NCBI GenBank assembly: GCA_903839875.1
Contig: CAIMDZ010000133.1
Span: 1 to 41,241 of the forward strand
Direction of reading: 5' to 3'
DNA from: an uncultured Bacteroidota bacterium
GTDB lineage: Bacteria; Bacteroidota; Bacteroidia; Chitinophagales; Chitinophagaceae
DNA length: 41,241 nucleotides
Position numbers and translations under genes: made by a program. Shown piece by piece: positions 7,109-14,548 of this stretch. The notes under the pieces were generated by a model. It was not told where the DNA came from and did not search any database. It saw only the letters and a list, made by a program, of their open reading frames with translations. How positions within the stretch are numbered: position 1 is the first letter of the stretch; each line of letters opens with the position of its first letter.

Positions 7109-7200
7109 TCATCCATTTGCCTAAAGTAAGGTATAGTTATAGCCTCCCTGATGCCTGCTTCCTTACGCCAGGTTGATTTTAATTCTTGCGTGAGCTTCAT
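7105..7200 (-). CDS. tiny ORF, 31 aa
   Basis: ATG at 7200 begins MKLTQELKSTWRKEAG; it stops at 7105 after RQMDE and overlaps the next tiny ORF by ATGA. The charged helical composition looks coding, but the length and isolation make this uncertain. The interval 6609-7424 otherwise holds only the MITE-like element and a 43-bp repeated block. Confidence 0.25.
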   Translation of the reverse strand: MKLTQELKSTWRKEAGIREAITIPYFRQMDE

Positions 7201-7327
7201 TCTTCATTTTGGTTTCTGAAGTGTTTGTGAAGTTAAACTGAAATTTTACAACCATTCCAATAAAGGTTTATTTCCAATACAGAACCGCAAGTAAACAAAA
7301 AATAGTAAAATCTTATTTACTCAACTT

Positions 7328-7370
7328 CTTCAAAATTTCCATCAATTGTTTCGATAACGTTCCAGTGTGG
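7328..7370 (-). repeat. 43-bp block shared with 3766-3808
   Basis: This block matches 3766-3808 at about 37 of 43 positions in the same orientation. Read on the minus strand, both encode PHWNxIExxDxxFE, which suggests relics of one gene family rather than a hairpin element. The copy at 3766 is cut by REP copy 2; this one lies 54 bp after the nSTAND stop and runs into stop codons. Confidence 0.45.
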
Positions 7371-7424
7371 AGCAGTTTTGTATATCTTCCATCAGGGTTA
7401 CAATCTGTACCTGAAAAATCCACG

Positions 7425-9608
7425 CTATAAGCTGTCGTGTTTCTTTCCATTCTTTCCAAATATTTTATTTTTTTTATCCTTGGCCTTCTCAATAAAGCTT
7501 TTCTTAGTCTGTGTTACAGCAGGTTTTTCCTGTTGCTTTTCCTTTTTAAGGGCTTCATCATGTTCCCTTTTAAGGGCTTCATCATGTTCCCTTTTCAGGG
7601 CTTCATCATGTTCCCTTTTGAGTGTTTCCTCATGTACTAATTTCAGTGAGTCTGCATCAGATTTTATCTTTTGGTTCTGTTTCATTAAAGATGCTGCAAT
7701 AGCAATTTGCCTTCTGGCGACACTGTCAGCTGCTAATGCTTTTTCAAAAGAGACTGCACTTTGAAAAGTCAGAATACTGTCTCTTGTTTTTGCCTCCAGT
7801 TCTTCCTTAGCCCTTAATGTGTTAGTCAGGAATAATGCGCTGTCTGTTTTAATCTTAATAGTTTTTGCATAGGCTTTTGCAAGATTTGCCTGGTAAAAAC
7901 CAAACGCTCCGAAGCCTAAAGAAACAACAATGCCACTTCCCAGGATCAAAAAAATTACTTTTTTTGTCCTTTCCTGTGTCGCTCTTTTTATGCTTTCCTC
8001 CATTTTTTCTTTTTCTCTTTGTTGTTCTGCTTTGCTTTCCTTTAAGCTGTTGAGCAGGAAATCGGTATTCTTTCTGAAGGTTTCGTTATTTTGTTCCGCA
8101 GATATGGCCTGCATGCTTTTTTGTTGGTACCTTCTCGCCCAGGCAGCACTGTAACGGGCATATTTCTTACGTTCCATTATATCAGAAAGCAATCCACCTC
8201 TTATGTATCCATCAAAGTTTTGTTCAAAAAGTTCCCTGCGCTCATTTAGTATTTTATATAATTTTCCATCCATTACTTCTTCACGTATCCAACTATTCAG
8301 CAATTCCCAATTTCTCATGAGACTCTCATGCGAAATGTCAATTACCAATTGAGGATTGAGGGGAGAGCTTATCTGGGGCATGATGAATGAGGTCTCAGAA
8401 TTCCTGAAGTGGTCAATAACCTCATCAACAAGCGCCTTTTCATAATCAATAGATTCGGCTATGTCATAGATATTCTGCAGGTCTGTAGGGCTTCTTCCCC
8501 CTTTGTCATCCGCGCTCATATCTGTAATTGCCTGAAAAATCAGTTTTGCAATTTTCTGTTTATCAGACATTTTATTTATACCGTCGCCCAGCTCGTTGAA
8601 TTTTGCTTCAGCATGATTGGCGAGTGCTTTCTCCATTCCACCCACTGCCTTGTAATGGTCATAACTGATCTCAGTATCGGGGCCGTTTTTCATAGCCTCG
8701 TTATAGGTCCGCATCAGTGCATGCTGCATTATAGGAAGCTGGTCAAGGTTTTCTTTGATCTTACTTTCCTCGATTTCATTTATGAGGAATTCTACCAGAC
8801 CCGGCGCTATTTTCTTACCTGCCAATTGAATGGGGCCTTCAATAACTTCTTTTAACTGACCCCGGCTTAGCTGTGGTACCAGGTACTGGCCTTCATTTAT
8901 AGCTTCAGGGAGCTTGCTGTATTTTACGCAATCTCCCAAAAACTCGGATCTCATGGTCAATATTACATATACTGAACTGTTGGGGCTGGAAGTGGCTTTG
9001 AGCAGCAGGTTTACAAAATGTTTTTCCAAATCATTTTTGCCCAGATCACTCCTGTCAAAACGGAAAAGCTCTTCAAACTGGTCAATAATAATAAGCAGGT
9101 TATGCTCATCTTTATTAGCACCGGCAAGCGAGTCTTTTATCTCCAGTATGCTATATAAAGAGCTTTCCAATTTAGGCCCGATATCTTTATGTATCCTGGA
9201 GATCTTATCATAATCGGTACTCTTGCTTATTGTGCAGGAGAGTGCTATTGATAGATTTTCTACCGGGTCTTTACCAGGGCGGCAAATTGCAATGTCCCAA
9301 ATATTCCCTGTCTTGTAGAGGTACCCTCCAAGTAATTGTGGGATCAGGCCTGCCCTTACCAACGATGATTTTCCGGTGCCGGAACTTCCTATTACAGCCA
9401 GCAGATTATGGTTTTGCAGCCGCTTTATCAGCTCTTCTGCCTGTCCTGAACGGCCTTTGAATAGCTGAAATTCAGACGTTTTATAGGGCCTTAAACCTGG
9501 AAAGGGCCTTTTTTGAATTTCTTCTTTTGTAAGCATGGTGATCTTACTCTCACCGGCTTTCAGGTCGAGGTAATATTCGTCTATCTGGTACGGAACTCTA
9601 TTTTCCAT
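7425..9608 (-). CDS. nSTAND1-type NTPase with C-terminal TM and coiled coil
   Basis: This 727-residue STAND-class P-loop NTPase has PFPGLRPY (35-42) and FKGR (50-53), the usual nSTAND1 entry. Walker A is GSSGTGKSS (74-82) and Walker B is LLIIIDQFEELF (171-182). The sensor-like strand LTMRSEFLGD lies at 217-226, LPIMQHAL at 291-298, and ISHESLMRNWELLNSWI (425-441) is in the helical/winged-helix part. One membrane segment (551-573) precedes a charged coiled coil with a tandem HDEALKRE repeat (~659-690) and a lysine-rich tail. Most relatives carry WD40 or other sensor repeats after the membrane segment; none are present here. STAND proteins are ATP-driven switches that oligomerise on a trigger and activate an effector. 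Here the effector is probably the TIR protein encoded 20 bp upstream in the same operon. Confidence 0.85.
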   Translation of the reverse strand: MENRVPYQIDEYYLDLKAGESKITMLTKEEIQKRPFPGLRPYKTSEFQLFKGRSGQAEELIKRLQNHNLLAVIGSSGTGKSSLVRAGLIPQLLGGYLYKTGNIWDIAICRPGKDPVENLSIALSCTISKSTDYDKISRIHKDIGPKLESSLYSILEIKDSLAGANKDEHNLLIIIDQFEELFRFDRSDLGKNDLEKHFVNLLLKATSSPNSSVYVILTMRSEFLGDCVKYSKLPEAINEGQYLVPQLSRGQLKEVIEGPIQLAGKKIAPGLVEFLINEIEESKIKENLDQLPIMQHALMRTYNEAMKNGPDTEISYDHYKAVGGMEKALANHAEAKFNELGDGINKMSDKQKIAKLIFQAITDMSADDKGGRSPTDLQNIYDIAESIDYEKALVDEVIDHFRNSETSFIMPQISSPLNPQLVIDISHESLMRNWELLNSWIREEVMDGKLYKILNERRELFEQNFDGYIRGGLLSDIMERKKYARYSAAWARRYQQKSMQAISAEQNNETFRKNTDFLLNSLKESKAEQQREKEKMEESIKRATQERTKKVIFLILGSGIVVSLGFGAFGFYQANLAKAYAKTIKIKTDSALFLTNTLRAKEELEAKTRDSILTFQSAVSFEKALAADSVARRQIAIAASLMKQNQKIKSDADSLKLVHEETLKREHDEALKREHDEALKREHDEALKKEKQQEKPAVTQTKKSFIEKAKDKKNKIFGKNGKKHDSL

Positions 9609-9628
9609 AGTGTCATTTTTTTCCGAAA

Positions 9629-11029
9629 TTATTGCCGCATCCTGGATAAAAAAGTCTCCAGGCCAATTTCAAGTTCATTTTGGCCTTTGATCGTCAGGAA
9701 TTCATTTTTGCTTACATCCCTGCTGATTTTCCTGTCCATGCCGGGGTCATCCACGCAAATTGCTTTCGACTTTATGTTGTTAGTATCAAAAAGCAGCGAT
9801 TGCCGCATCATAAACCATTGCGAATCAGTAGCGCCGTAAAAGATCAGCGCAGCATCACATTTTTCCAGCTCTTCCTTTTCCTGTTCCAGGTTTTGGTTTG
9901 CAGAACTGAAACGAACAGAAATATTTTCATGCTCCTCAATCTTCGATTTCAGGTCAATCCTTAGGTCGCTGTCATGGTCTTTGGCATAATCATAGAACAT
10001 AAATACTTTCTTACCGGGGGTAAATTCTTTCTTCATCATGTTTAACTTCTTCTCCTTTTCGGTATCCAGGTTCTTGATAATTTCGAAAATATTTTCATAA
10101 TCGTTTCCGATGGAGATTGGATTCATGCGAACATCAGCATGCAGTTGCTCTTTTATTTCTGCTTTGGTCAGCCATATTATGCTTCTGTACATGGCCGCTT
10201 CCTTAATATTTTTTATTGCCAACTTGTACTGCATGAAATTGATGCCTTGAATGAGGTCCTGCTCTGATGTTACTATATGGATGGAGTAAATTGAATTTTT
10301 GATCAGGGCAGAAAGAGACTTTTCCCGATCATATTCGTTCATTTTCAGTATTTGCTCTGATTCTGTATTATTAGGAACGATCTCGTAGGGCCAGTCTTCA
10401 TATTTTATTTTACCTTCCACCTGGTAGGAAAATGTAAGCCGCTTTTTTTTGCCTTCTTCGGAGTCGGATACAGAAAGGAATATTTTTTTGTTCGTTTGCA
10501 AATCTTCTATTTTTTTTGCGGCAGTAGATTTGGCAACCTCCTTGCTTTCTGAAATAGTTTTATTAATATTTATTTCCGTCTCTATTTCTAACGCTATATC
10601 ATTTATCTTTTGCACAATATCATTGTAATGGCCCCATTTCTCTTCTCCCATATCAGAAAAGAACTTCATTCCCTTAGGTAACCCCTGAAGTTTTGTGATT
10701 TCCGGGTAGTTCTTCAGACTACAATTGCGTATGAATATCGGGATAACAGTACAAGTTCCGGCATTGTTTCTTGCCAATGCGGGGTTTAATTCATTGTCCC
10801 GGATGTAACTCGACATCAAAAACGACTGGCTGATCAGCAACAGCACAATGTTTGCACTGTCAAAGCTGGTTCTTATGGTATCATCCCAATCTACTCCGGG
10901 TGAAATTTTCTCATCGTACCAGATTTTAATGTTCGGACAATTCTCTTCATTAAGGTAACTCAGCACCTCAGGAAGGTACTTCTCTTTTTCCTGATGGGAA
11001 TATGATATGAATAGGTTGATCTTAGCCAT
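9629..11029 (-). CDS. TIR-domain effector protein
   Basis: A 466-residue soluble protein. Residues 1-145 form a TIR domain: INLFISYSHQEKEKYL, IKIWYDEKISPGVDW, IVLLLISQSFLMSS, then SYIRDNELNPAL with Glu80 at the position of the catalytic Glu of NAD-cleaving TIRs. Residues ~180-330 (KIFLSVSDS, IYSIHIVTSEQDL, SIIWLTK) and ~338-466 (KKVFMFYDYAKDHDSD, CDAALIFYGATDSQWF) look like two further TIR-like Rossmann domains without an obvious catalytic Glu. The likely role is signal-induced NAD+ cleavage or nucleotide signalling that causes abortive infection, controlled by the nSTAND1 NTPase encoded next. Activity is inferred, not shown. Confidence 0.85.
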   Translation of the reverse strand: MAKINLFISYSHQEKEKYLPEVLSYLNEENCPNIKIWYDEKISPGVDWDDTIRTSFDSANIVLLLISQSFLMSSYIRDNELNPALARNNAGTCTVIPIFIRNCSLKNYPEITKLQGLPKGMKFFSDMGEEKWGHYNDIVQKINDIALEIETEININKTISESKEVAKSTAAKKIEDLQTNKKIFLSVSDSEEGKKKRLTFSYQVEGKIKYEDWPYEIVPNNTESEQILKMNEYDREKSLSALIKNSIYSIHIVTSEQDLIQGINFMQYKLAIKNIKEAAMYRSIIWLTKAEIKEQLHADVRMNPISIGNDYENIFEIIKNLDTEKEKKLNMMKKEFTPGKKVFMFYDYAKDHDSDLRIDLKSKIEEHENISVRFSSANQNLEQEKEELEKCDAALIFYGATDSQWFMMRQSLLFDTNNIKSKAICVDDPGMDRKISRDVSKNEFLTIKGQNELEIGLETFLSRMRQ

Positions 11030-11122
11030 ATATAAAACAAATAATTCAATGTTTAAAAATTAGTTTTAAAAAGATAAAAAGAGGTGATAGTCGGTTAAAG
11101 TTATAAAAATTTCAGTTTCTTA

Positions 11123-11130
11123 CAAATATA
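11123..11130 (-). promoter_or_regulatory. candidate -7 box for the TIR/nSTAND operon
   Basis: Minus-strand TATATTTG fits TAnnTTTG, 93 bp before the TIR start codon, implying an A/T-rich leader of about 90 nt. No good TTG lies at -33, so confidence is moderate. Confidence 0.4.
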
Positions 11131-11301
11131 AATTTTACAAATGAAGTTAGAAATGTTTATACTGGTCTGAATAACCTATTAAGTTGTCAGTTTCAAATGA
11201 AATTGAATTCAGGTCTATGAATTTTGTCAGCCCCATAATGGGCACTAAAGGCATACTGATGATGAATTAACGATAACTACAATGCCTCAAAAGGTGGGGT
11301 A

Positions 11302-11427
11302 ATGGAGTTGGGAAAGTATGGCAAACTAGTGTTGGATTGTGGTGGTAATACTTTACCTGTAACACATGGTCAATATAATTTTTATAGTACGGATTTTGAG
11401 GATGATTTATGGAAATATAAAAGCTAA
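11302..11427 (+). pseudogene. short ORF, probable gene 3' end
   Basis: ATG at 11302 gives 41 residues ending FEDDLWKYKS. The frame continues upstream to 11266 without a stop (INDNYNASKGGV), so the ATG may not be the true start. The text (GKLVLDCGGNTLPVTHGQ) looks like real coding sequence, but I recognise no family. It lies in an otherwise gene-free interval (11030-11492) next to a repeat copy, so a C-terminal remnant is more likely than a functional gene. Confidence 0.35.
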
Positions 11428-11492
11428 ACAAAACAAATCATAAATAGTCACTTAATCGTTTCAATACTTCCACTCTTGAAACTCAATTACTT

Positions 11493-11856
11493 ATGTTTTC
11501 CTACGAAAATCTTGAAGTTTATAAAAGAGCATACGGTGCAAACCAGAAAGTATATCGCCTTTTAAAAGGCAATAAAAGCATACCTGGTTATGCTAAAGAC
11601 TAATCAGGTAGGGCAAGCCTCAGTATCAAGCCTCAGTATAATGCTAAATATTGCCGAGGGAAGTGCGAAATTCAGTAATAAAGACAGGAAGAATTTTTAC
11701 GTTACGGCAAGGGGCTCGACTTTTGAATGTGCCGCACTTGTTAACTTTCTGCATGGTGAAGAGGAAATTTCTAATGAATTAAAGCTGGAACTTTCTAATT
11801 CTTATGAAGAGATTTCCCGGATGCTATTTACAATGATCAAAAATTTGGAAGAGTAA
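11493..11856 (+). pseudogene. dead copy of the four-helix-bundle gene
   Basis: Aligned to the intact gene at 3023, codon 37 has changed from CAA to TAA (11601-11603). A 13-bp tandem duplication at 11615-11640 then shifts the frame. After the duplication the sequence returns to the original reading, from MLNIAEGSAKFS to the same final NLEE. It cannot make the full protein unless re-initiated at an internal start. The divergence shows that the duplication is not recent, or that this copy is evolving freely. Confidence 0.9.
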
Positions 11857-11887
11857 ATCAAAACCTGCTCAGAGAGCGGGTTTTGAT
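11857..11887 (+). terminator. intrinsic terminator-like hairpin of repeat copy 2
   Basis: ATCAAAACCTGCTC, loop AGA, GAGCGGGTTTTGAT: a 14-bp stem with one T-G wobble, the counterpart of the hairpin at 3374. Confidence 0.75.
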
Positions 11888-12004
11888 TTGTACCCAAACA
11901 GGAATATCGAACCTGAGTGCATTTTTCAATGATTTTTTGATTTTCGCTTACTTCAACGCTACATTTTTCTAAGTAAGATAATCAACAAATATTTTCTACA
12001 TTTG

Positions 12005-12694
12005 ATGAAACTTCCCATATACGTGTATAAATACATTGTCCTACTTTTCACTTTTCTTATTGCTGTATGTGAGATAGGGGCTGCATTCCCGCAAGTTGAC
12101 ATTCAACTTAAGGAGTTCTTTGTTGATAGTACCACAGTCGGGAAAAAGGGTATGAATAAACTCCAGCTAAGTAGATATAGCATGGCAGACAGTAATTATG
12201 TCGTCATTCAGTTTTTCAGCAAACGGCAAAATAAATGGGAATTGAGAAATGAATTTGATTTCTCCAAAGACGATATCATTGCCTGCGACACAAAAATTAT
12301 TGACTTTAATAATGATGGGTTGAAAGATATGACATATATCTCTGCGGTAGCAGCGAGGTCTGCCAACGAGGTTAGACGCCTCTTCATTTACAACAGGATA
12401 TACGATAGCTTAATTTACATTAAGAATTCAGAGGACTACCCGAATATGCAATACAACAAAACGCTTAATTGCATTGATGCAATGTTATTTCATGGTTCGA
12501 GCACAAATGTTTTTTTGAGGCTTCATAATGATGAATTAAGGGAATTTGCCACAATTAATGCCGATAATGAACTGGTGGTTAGCGAATACGATAAAGATGG
12601 AAATGAAACGGTAATTTATCGAAAAAAAAGGAACAAAGCATTTTACGTCCGCTATAAGAATTATAAACCTCTTACGCCTTACGATCAGCGTTAA
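12005..12694 (+). CDS. secreted protein, unknown function
   Basis: A 229-residue protein with an N-terminal signal peptide (hydrophobic IVLLFTFLIAV, cleavage near GAAFPQ). IDFNNDGLKDMTYIS near residue 100 is a DxNxDGxxD calcium-binding/FG-GAP-like loop. SEYDKDGNETVIYRKKR follows near the end. It is probably periplasmic or surface exposed. ATG 12005 was chosen over the in-frame TTG one codon upstream. A TACATTTG -7-like box (11997-12004) touches this ATG, so transcription from it would start inside the gene. Either that box is fortuitous or a GTG at 12020 is used, which would still leave a good signal peptide. Confidence 0.75.
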   Translation: MKLPIYVYKYIVLLFTFLIAVCEIGAAFPQVDIQLKEFFVDSTTVGKKGMNKLQLSRYSMADSNYVVIQFFSKRQNKWELRNEFDFSKDDIIACDTKIIDFNNDGLKDMTYISAVAARSANEVRRLFIYNRIYDSLIYIKNSEDYPNMQYNKTLNCIDAMLFHGSSTNVFLRLHNDELREFATINADNELVVSEYDKDGNETVIYRKKRNKAFYVRYKNYKPLTPYDQR

Positions 12695-12825
12695 TCACTT
12701 AACTTTTTCTATTCAGACCCTAAATTAGTTTCAAAGGTAACCTCACGAAGAAAGCAAATTCTTAATACGGTAATATTATTGAATAAATCTCCAATTTGGT
12801 TCGAAGTTTTGTCCGTTAGGGGGAC

Positions 12826-12913
12826 AAAAATGAGAGCGGGGAGCGGTAGAGCGAAGAGCGATGCCCTCCCTGCTCTCATTTTTTCTTCCGCTCCCGCTCT
12901 GTTTCTTCGCTCT
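12826..12913. repeat. REP-like hairpin element, copy 3
   Basis: Almost identical to copy 1 at 2897-2984, in the same orientation, with the same perfect AAAAATGAGAGC/GCTCTCATTTTT stem. It is preceded by GGGGGAC, as copy 1 is preceded by GGGCAC. Copies 1 and 3 bracket the accessory island. Confidence 0.8.
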
Positions 12914-12979
12914 CCCGTTCTGGAGTTCCTATTCTACACCGGTGGTAATCAAAAATCGTCACCGAACCGCTATTTTCAC

Positions 12980-12987
12980 TAATTTTG
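12980..12987 (+). promoter_or_regulatory. -7 box for the small basic protein gene
   Basis: TAATTTTG fits TAnnTTTG, 46 bp before ATG 13034. No convincing TTG at -33. Confidence 0.5.
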
Positions 12988-13033
12988 CACAGAACAAATT
13001 TGATGATTGTTTCTTAAACATAAACATTTCAAA

Positions 13034-13222
13034 ATGGCTACAAGAAAAAGAAAACCAGTATCCAGCAACCGGCCAATATTTAAGGTTACCAGGACCGAGG
13101 CATCGGAGGAGAATGATCTGAAGAAAGTAAGAGCGCAGGTATTGAAAGAATTGAAGAAAAATGAAGAAAATAAGAAAGACTGGTACGATATCGAGCTGGA
13201 TAAAAATTTGAAGAAACAGTAA
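13034..13222 (+). CDS. small basic protein, unknown function
   Basis: A 62-residue, highly charged protein starting MATRKRKPVSS. It is followed by a Lys/Glu-rich helix with KKVRAQVLKELKKNEENKK, and ends KNLKKQ. A longer form from ATG 13007 would add MFLKHKHFK, but the short form fits the leader and the promoter at 12980. No signal peptide; it probably binds nucleic acid or is a coiled coil, but I recognise no family. A strong terminator follows 55 bp later, so it forms a one-gene unit. Confidence 0.65.
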   Translation: MATRKRKPVSSNRPIFKVTRTEASEENDLKKVRAQVLKELKKNEENKKDWYDIELDKNLKKQ

Positions 13223-13277
13223 GATGATATTCGTATGGTGGAGGCCTGATTTTGTTTGAAGGCGATTATAAAAAAGT

Positions 13278-13319
13278 CCTGCTCCTGTATGGGAGCAAAA
13301 ATAGCAGGGGCATTTTTTG
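13278..13319 (+). terminator. intrinsic terminator
   Basis: CCTGCT (13278-13283) pairs with AGCAGG (13303-13308). An inner GCTCC/GGGAGC stem is also present, and the hairpin is followed by GCATTTTTTG. It ends the small basic protein gene. Confidence 0.7.
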
Positions 13320-13397
13320 TCAATGCAGATTACAAAAAATTTCAACCGGAATATGTGAATTGTTAAGCCCGATTTTTTTCTGCCTTAGCTGATACTT

Positions 13398-14405
13398 ATG
13401 TATAAAATTCTTTCCAGGCTGTGCATTTTAGCGGTTATAATACTGATTACTCAGTTATTGCCTTCAGAGGCATGGGCAAAAGGCAGAGTAAAGGATACCA
13501 CACTACCGCACCTGATTGTTCGGGATACTGTAAAGGCAGGCTGCTATATCACCAGCATCCACAATATTGATTTTAAGTCAAAAGAATATACTATTGACCT
13601 TTGGCTCTGGTTAAAATACAAGAACAAAAAATTTGACTTCATTCAAAATCTCGAAATCCCGCAGGCAAAAAGCGTACTTAAGTCCTTTTCTACTATTGAT
13701 ACAAGTAATGATAAAGTATATTTACTTTTGAAATTGCAATGCGTTATGCAGGACGAATGGAAGATTGATCACTTTCCATTTGACAGGCAGAAGCTGCGAT
13801 TTACTATTGAAAACTCACAGTTTGATTCCAAATACCTTGTATTCGTATCTGATACATTTGGCAAACATTTTGATCCGCGATTTACGCTCAGGAAATGGCA
13901 AATTGACAGCATCAATGTTTCCACCGGCGTCAGAGTATATGAAACGGCATTTGGCGATTCGGCAGCAAAGGTCGCCCGATCAGAATACAGCAATTACAAG
14001 GTGATATTACAGATCAGAAGAGATGCGATGGGACTGTTCTGGAAAATGTTCCTCGGCATGTACCTTGCATTTCTGATCTCGTACATGTGTTTCTTTATTC
14101 ACATTGATAGTATTGATTCAAGGTTTGGATTAAGCGTAGGTTCATTGTTTGCTGTAATAGGCAATAAGTATATTGTTGATTCTGCCTTGCCGGAATCAAC
14201 ATCATTTACGCTTGTTGATACCTTGCATGGCATTACCCTCATTTTCATCATCCTGATCATGATCGCCAACTCATGGGTACTGAAACTGTTCAAGCAGGAA
14301 AAAACTACTGAGATGAAACGGTTTGACAATATTTGTGCTCAGGTTTTGATGGCTGCTTATATACTTCTGAATGGGTACTTTATTTATGTGGCCACAAGAG
14401 GGTAA
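13398..14405 (+). CDS. Cys-loop-receptor-like (pentameric ligand-gated) channel homologue
   Basis: A 335-residue protein with the architecture of prokaryotic pentameric ligand-gated ion channels. It has a signal peptide (1-27) and an all-beta extracellular domain (~35-208) with the signature HFPFDRQKLRF at 125-135, the counterpart of the FPFD Cys-loop motif. Four membrane helices follow: M1 ~212-234, M2 ~242-263, M3 ~269-292 and M4 ~310-332. As in other bacterial members, the Cys-loop disulphide pair is absent. IDLWLWLKYKNKKFDF matches the conserved WLxxxW-type strand. It should assemble as an inner-membrane pentamer gated by a periplasmic ligand or ion; ligand and ion selectivity are unknown. 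M2 is less typical than in GLIC/ELIC, so channel function is an inference. Confidence 0.75.
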   Translation: MYKILSRLCILAVIILITQLLPSEAWAKGRVKDTTLPHLIVRDTVKAGCYITSIHNIDFKSKEYTIDLWLWLKYKNKKFDFIQNLEIPQAKSVLKSFSTIDTSNDKVYLLLKLQCVMQDEWKIDHFPFDRQKLRFTIENSQFDSKYLVFVSDTFGKHFDPRFTLRKWQIDSINVSTGVRVYETAFGDSAAKVARSEYSNYKVILQIRRDAMGLFWKMFLGMYLAFLISYMCFFIHIDSIDSRFGLSVGSLFAVIGNKYIVDSALPESTSFTLVDTLHGITLIFIILIMIANSWVLKLFKQEKTTEMKRFDNICAQVLMAAYILLNGYFIYVATRG

Positions 14406-14548
14406 GATGTTCATTTTTATGAAACATTTGCATCGGGTTGCCATAATTTCTCACTATTTACTGACTGATGAAATTCAGTGATATGGTTGATGGTAATCAT
14501 TCAGGACATTATTGTGCTTTAGTAGGTTTGGATCCTAAAATAAGCACA

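Larger units (their letters stand above)
11473..11914 (+). repeat. direct repeat unit, copy 2
   Basis: This matches 3003-3431 over its whole length, including leader, gene and terminator. It differs by scattered substitutions and one 13-bp tandem duplication (11615-11627 repeated at 11628-11640). Confidence 0.85.

Noticed and set aside
7551..7646. Possible CRISPR-like short repeats
   Set aside because: The 24-bp units are contiguous without spacers and encode an in-frame coiled coil in the nSTAND protein.
12959..13345. 128- and 114-codon minus-strand frames near 13.0-13.3 kb
   Set aside because: They are antisense to the small basic protein gene and its terminator and read as low-complexity shadows.
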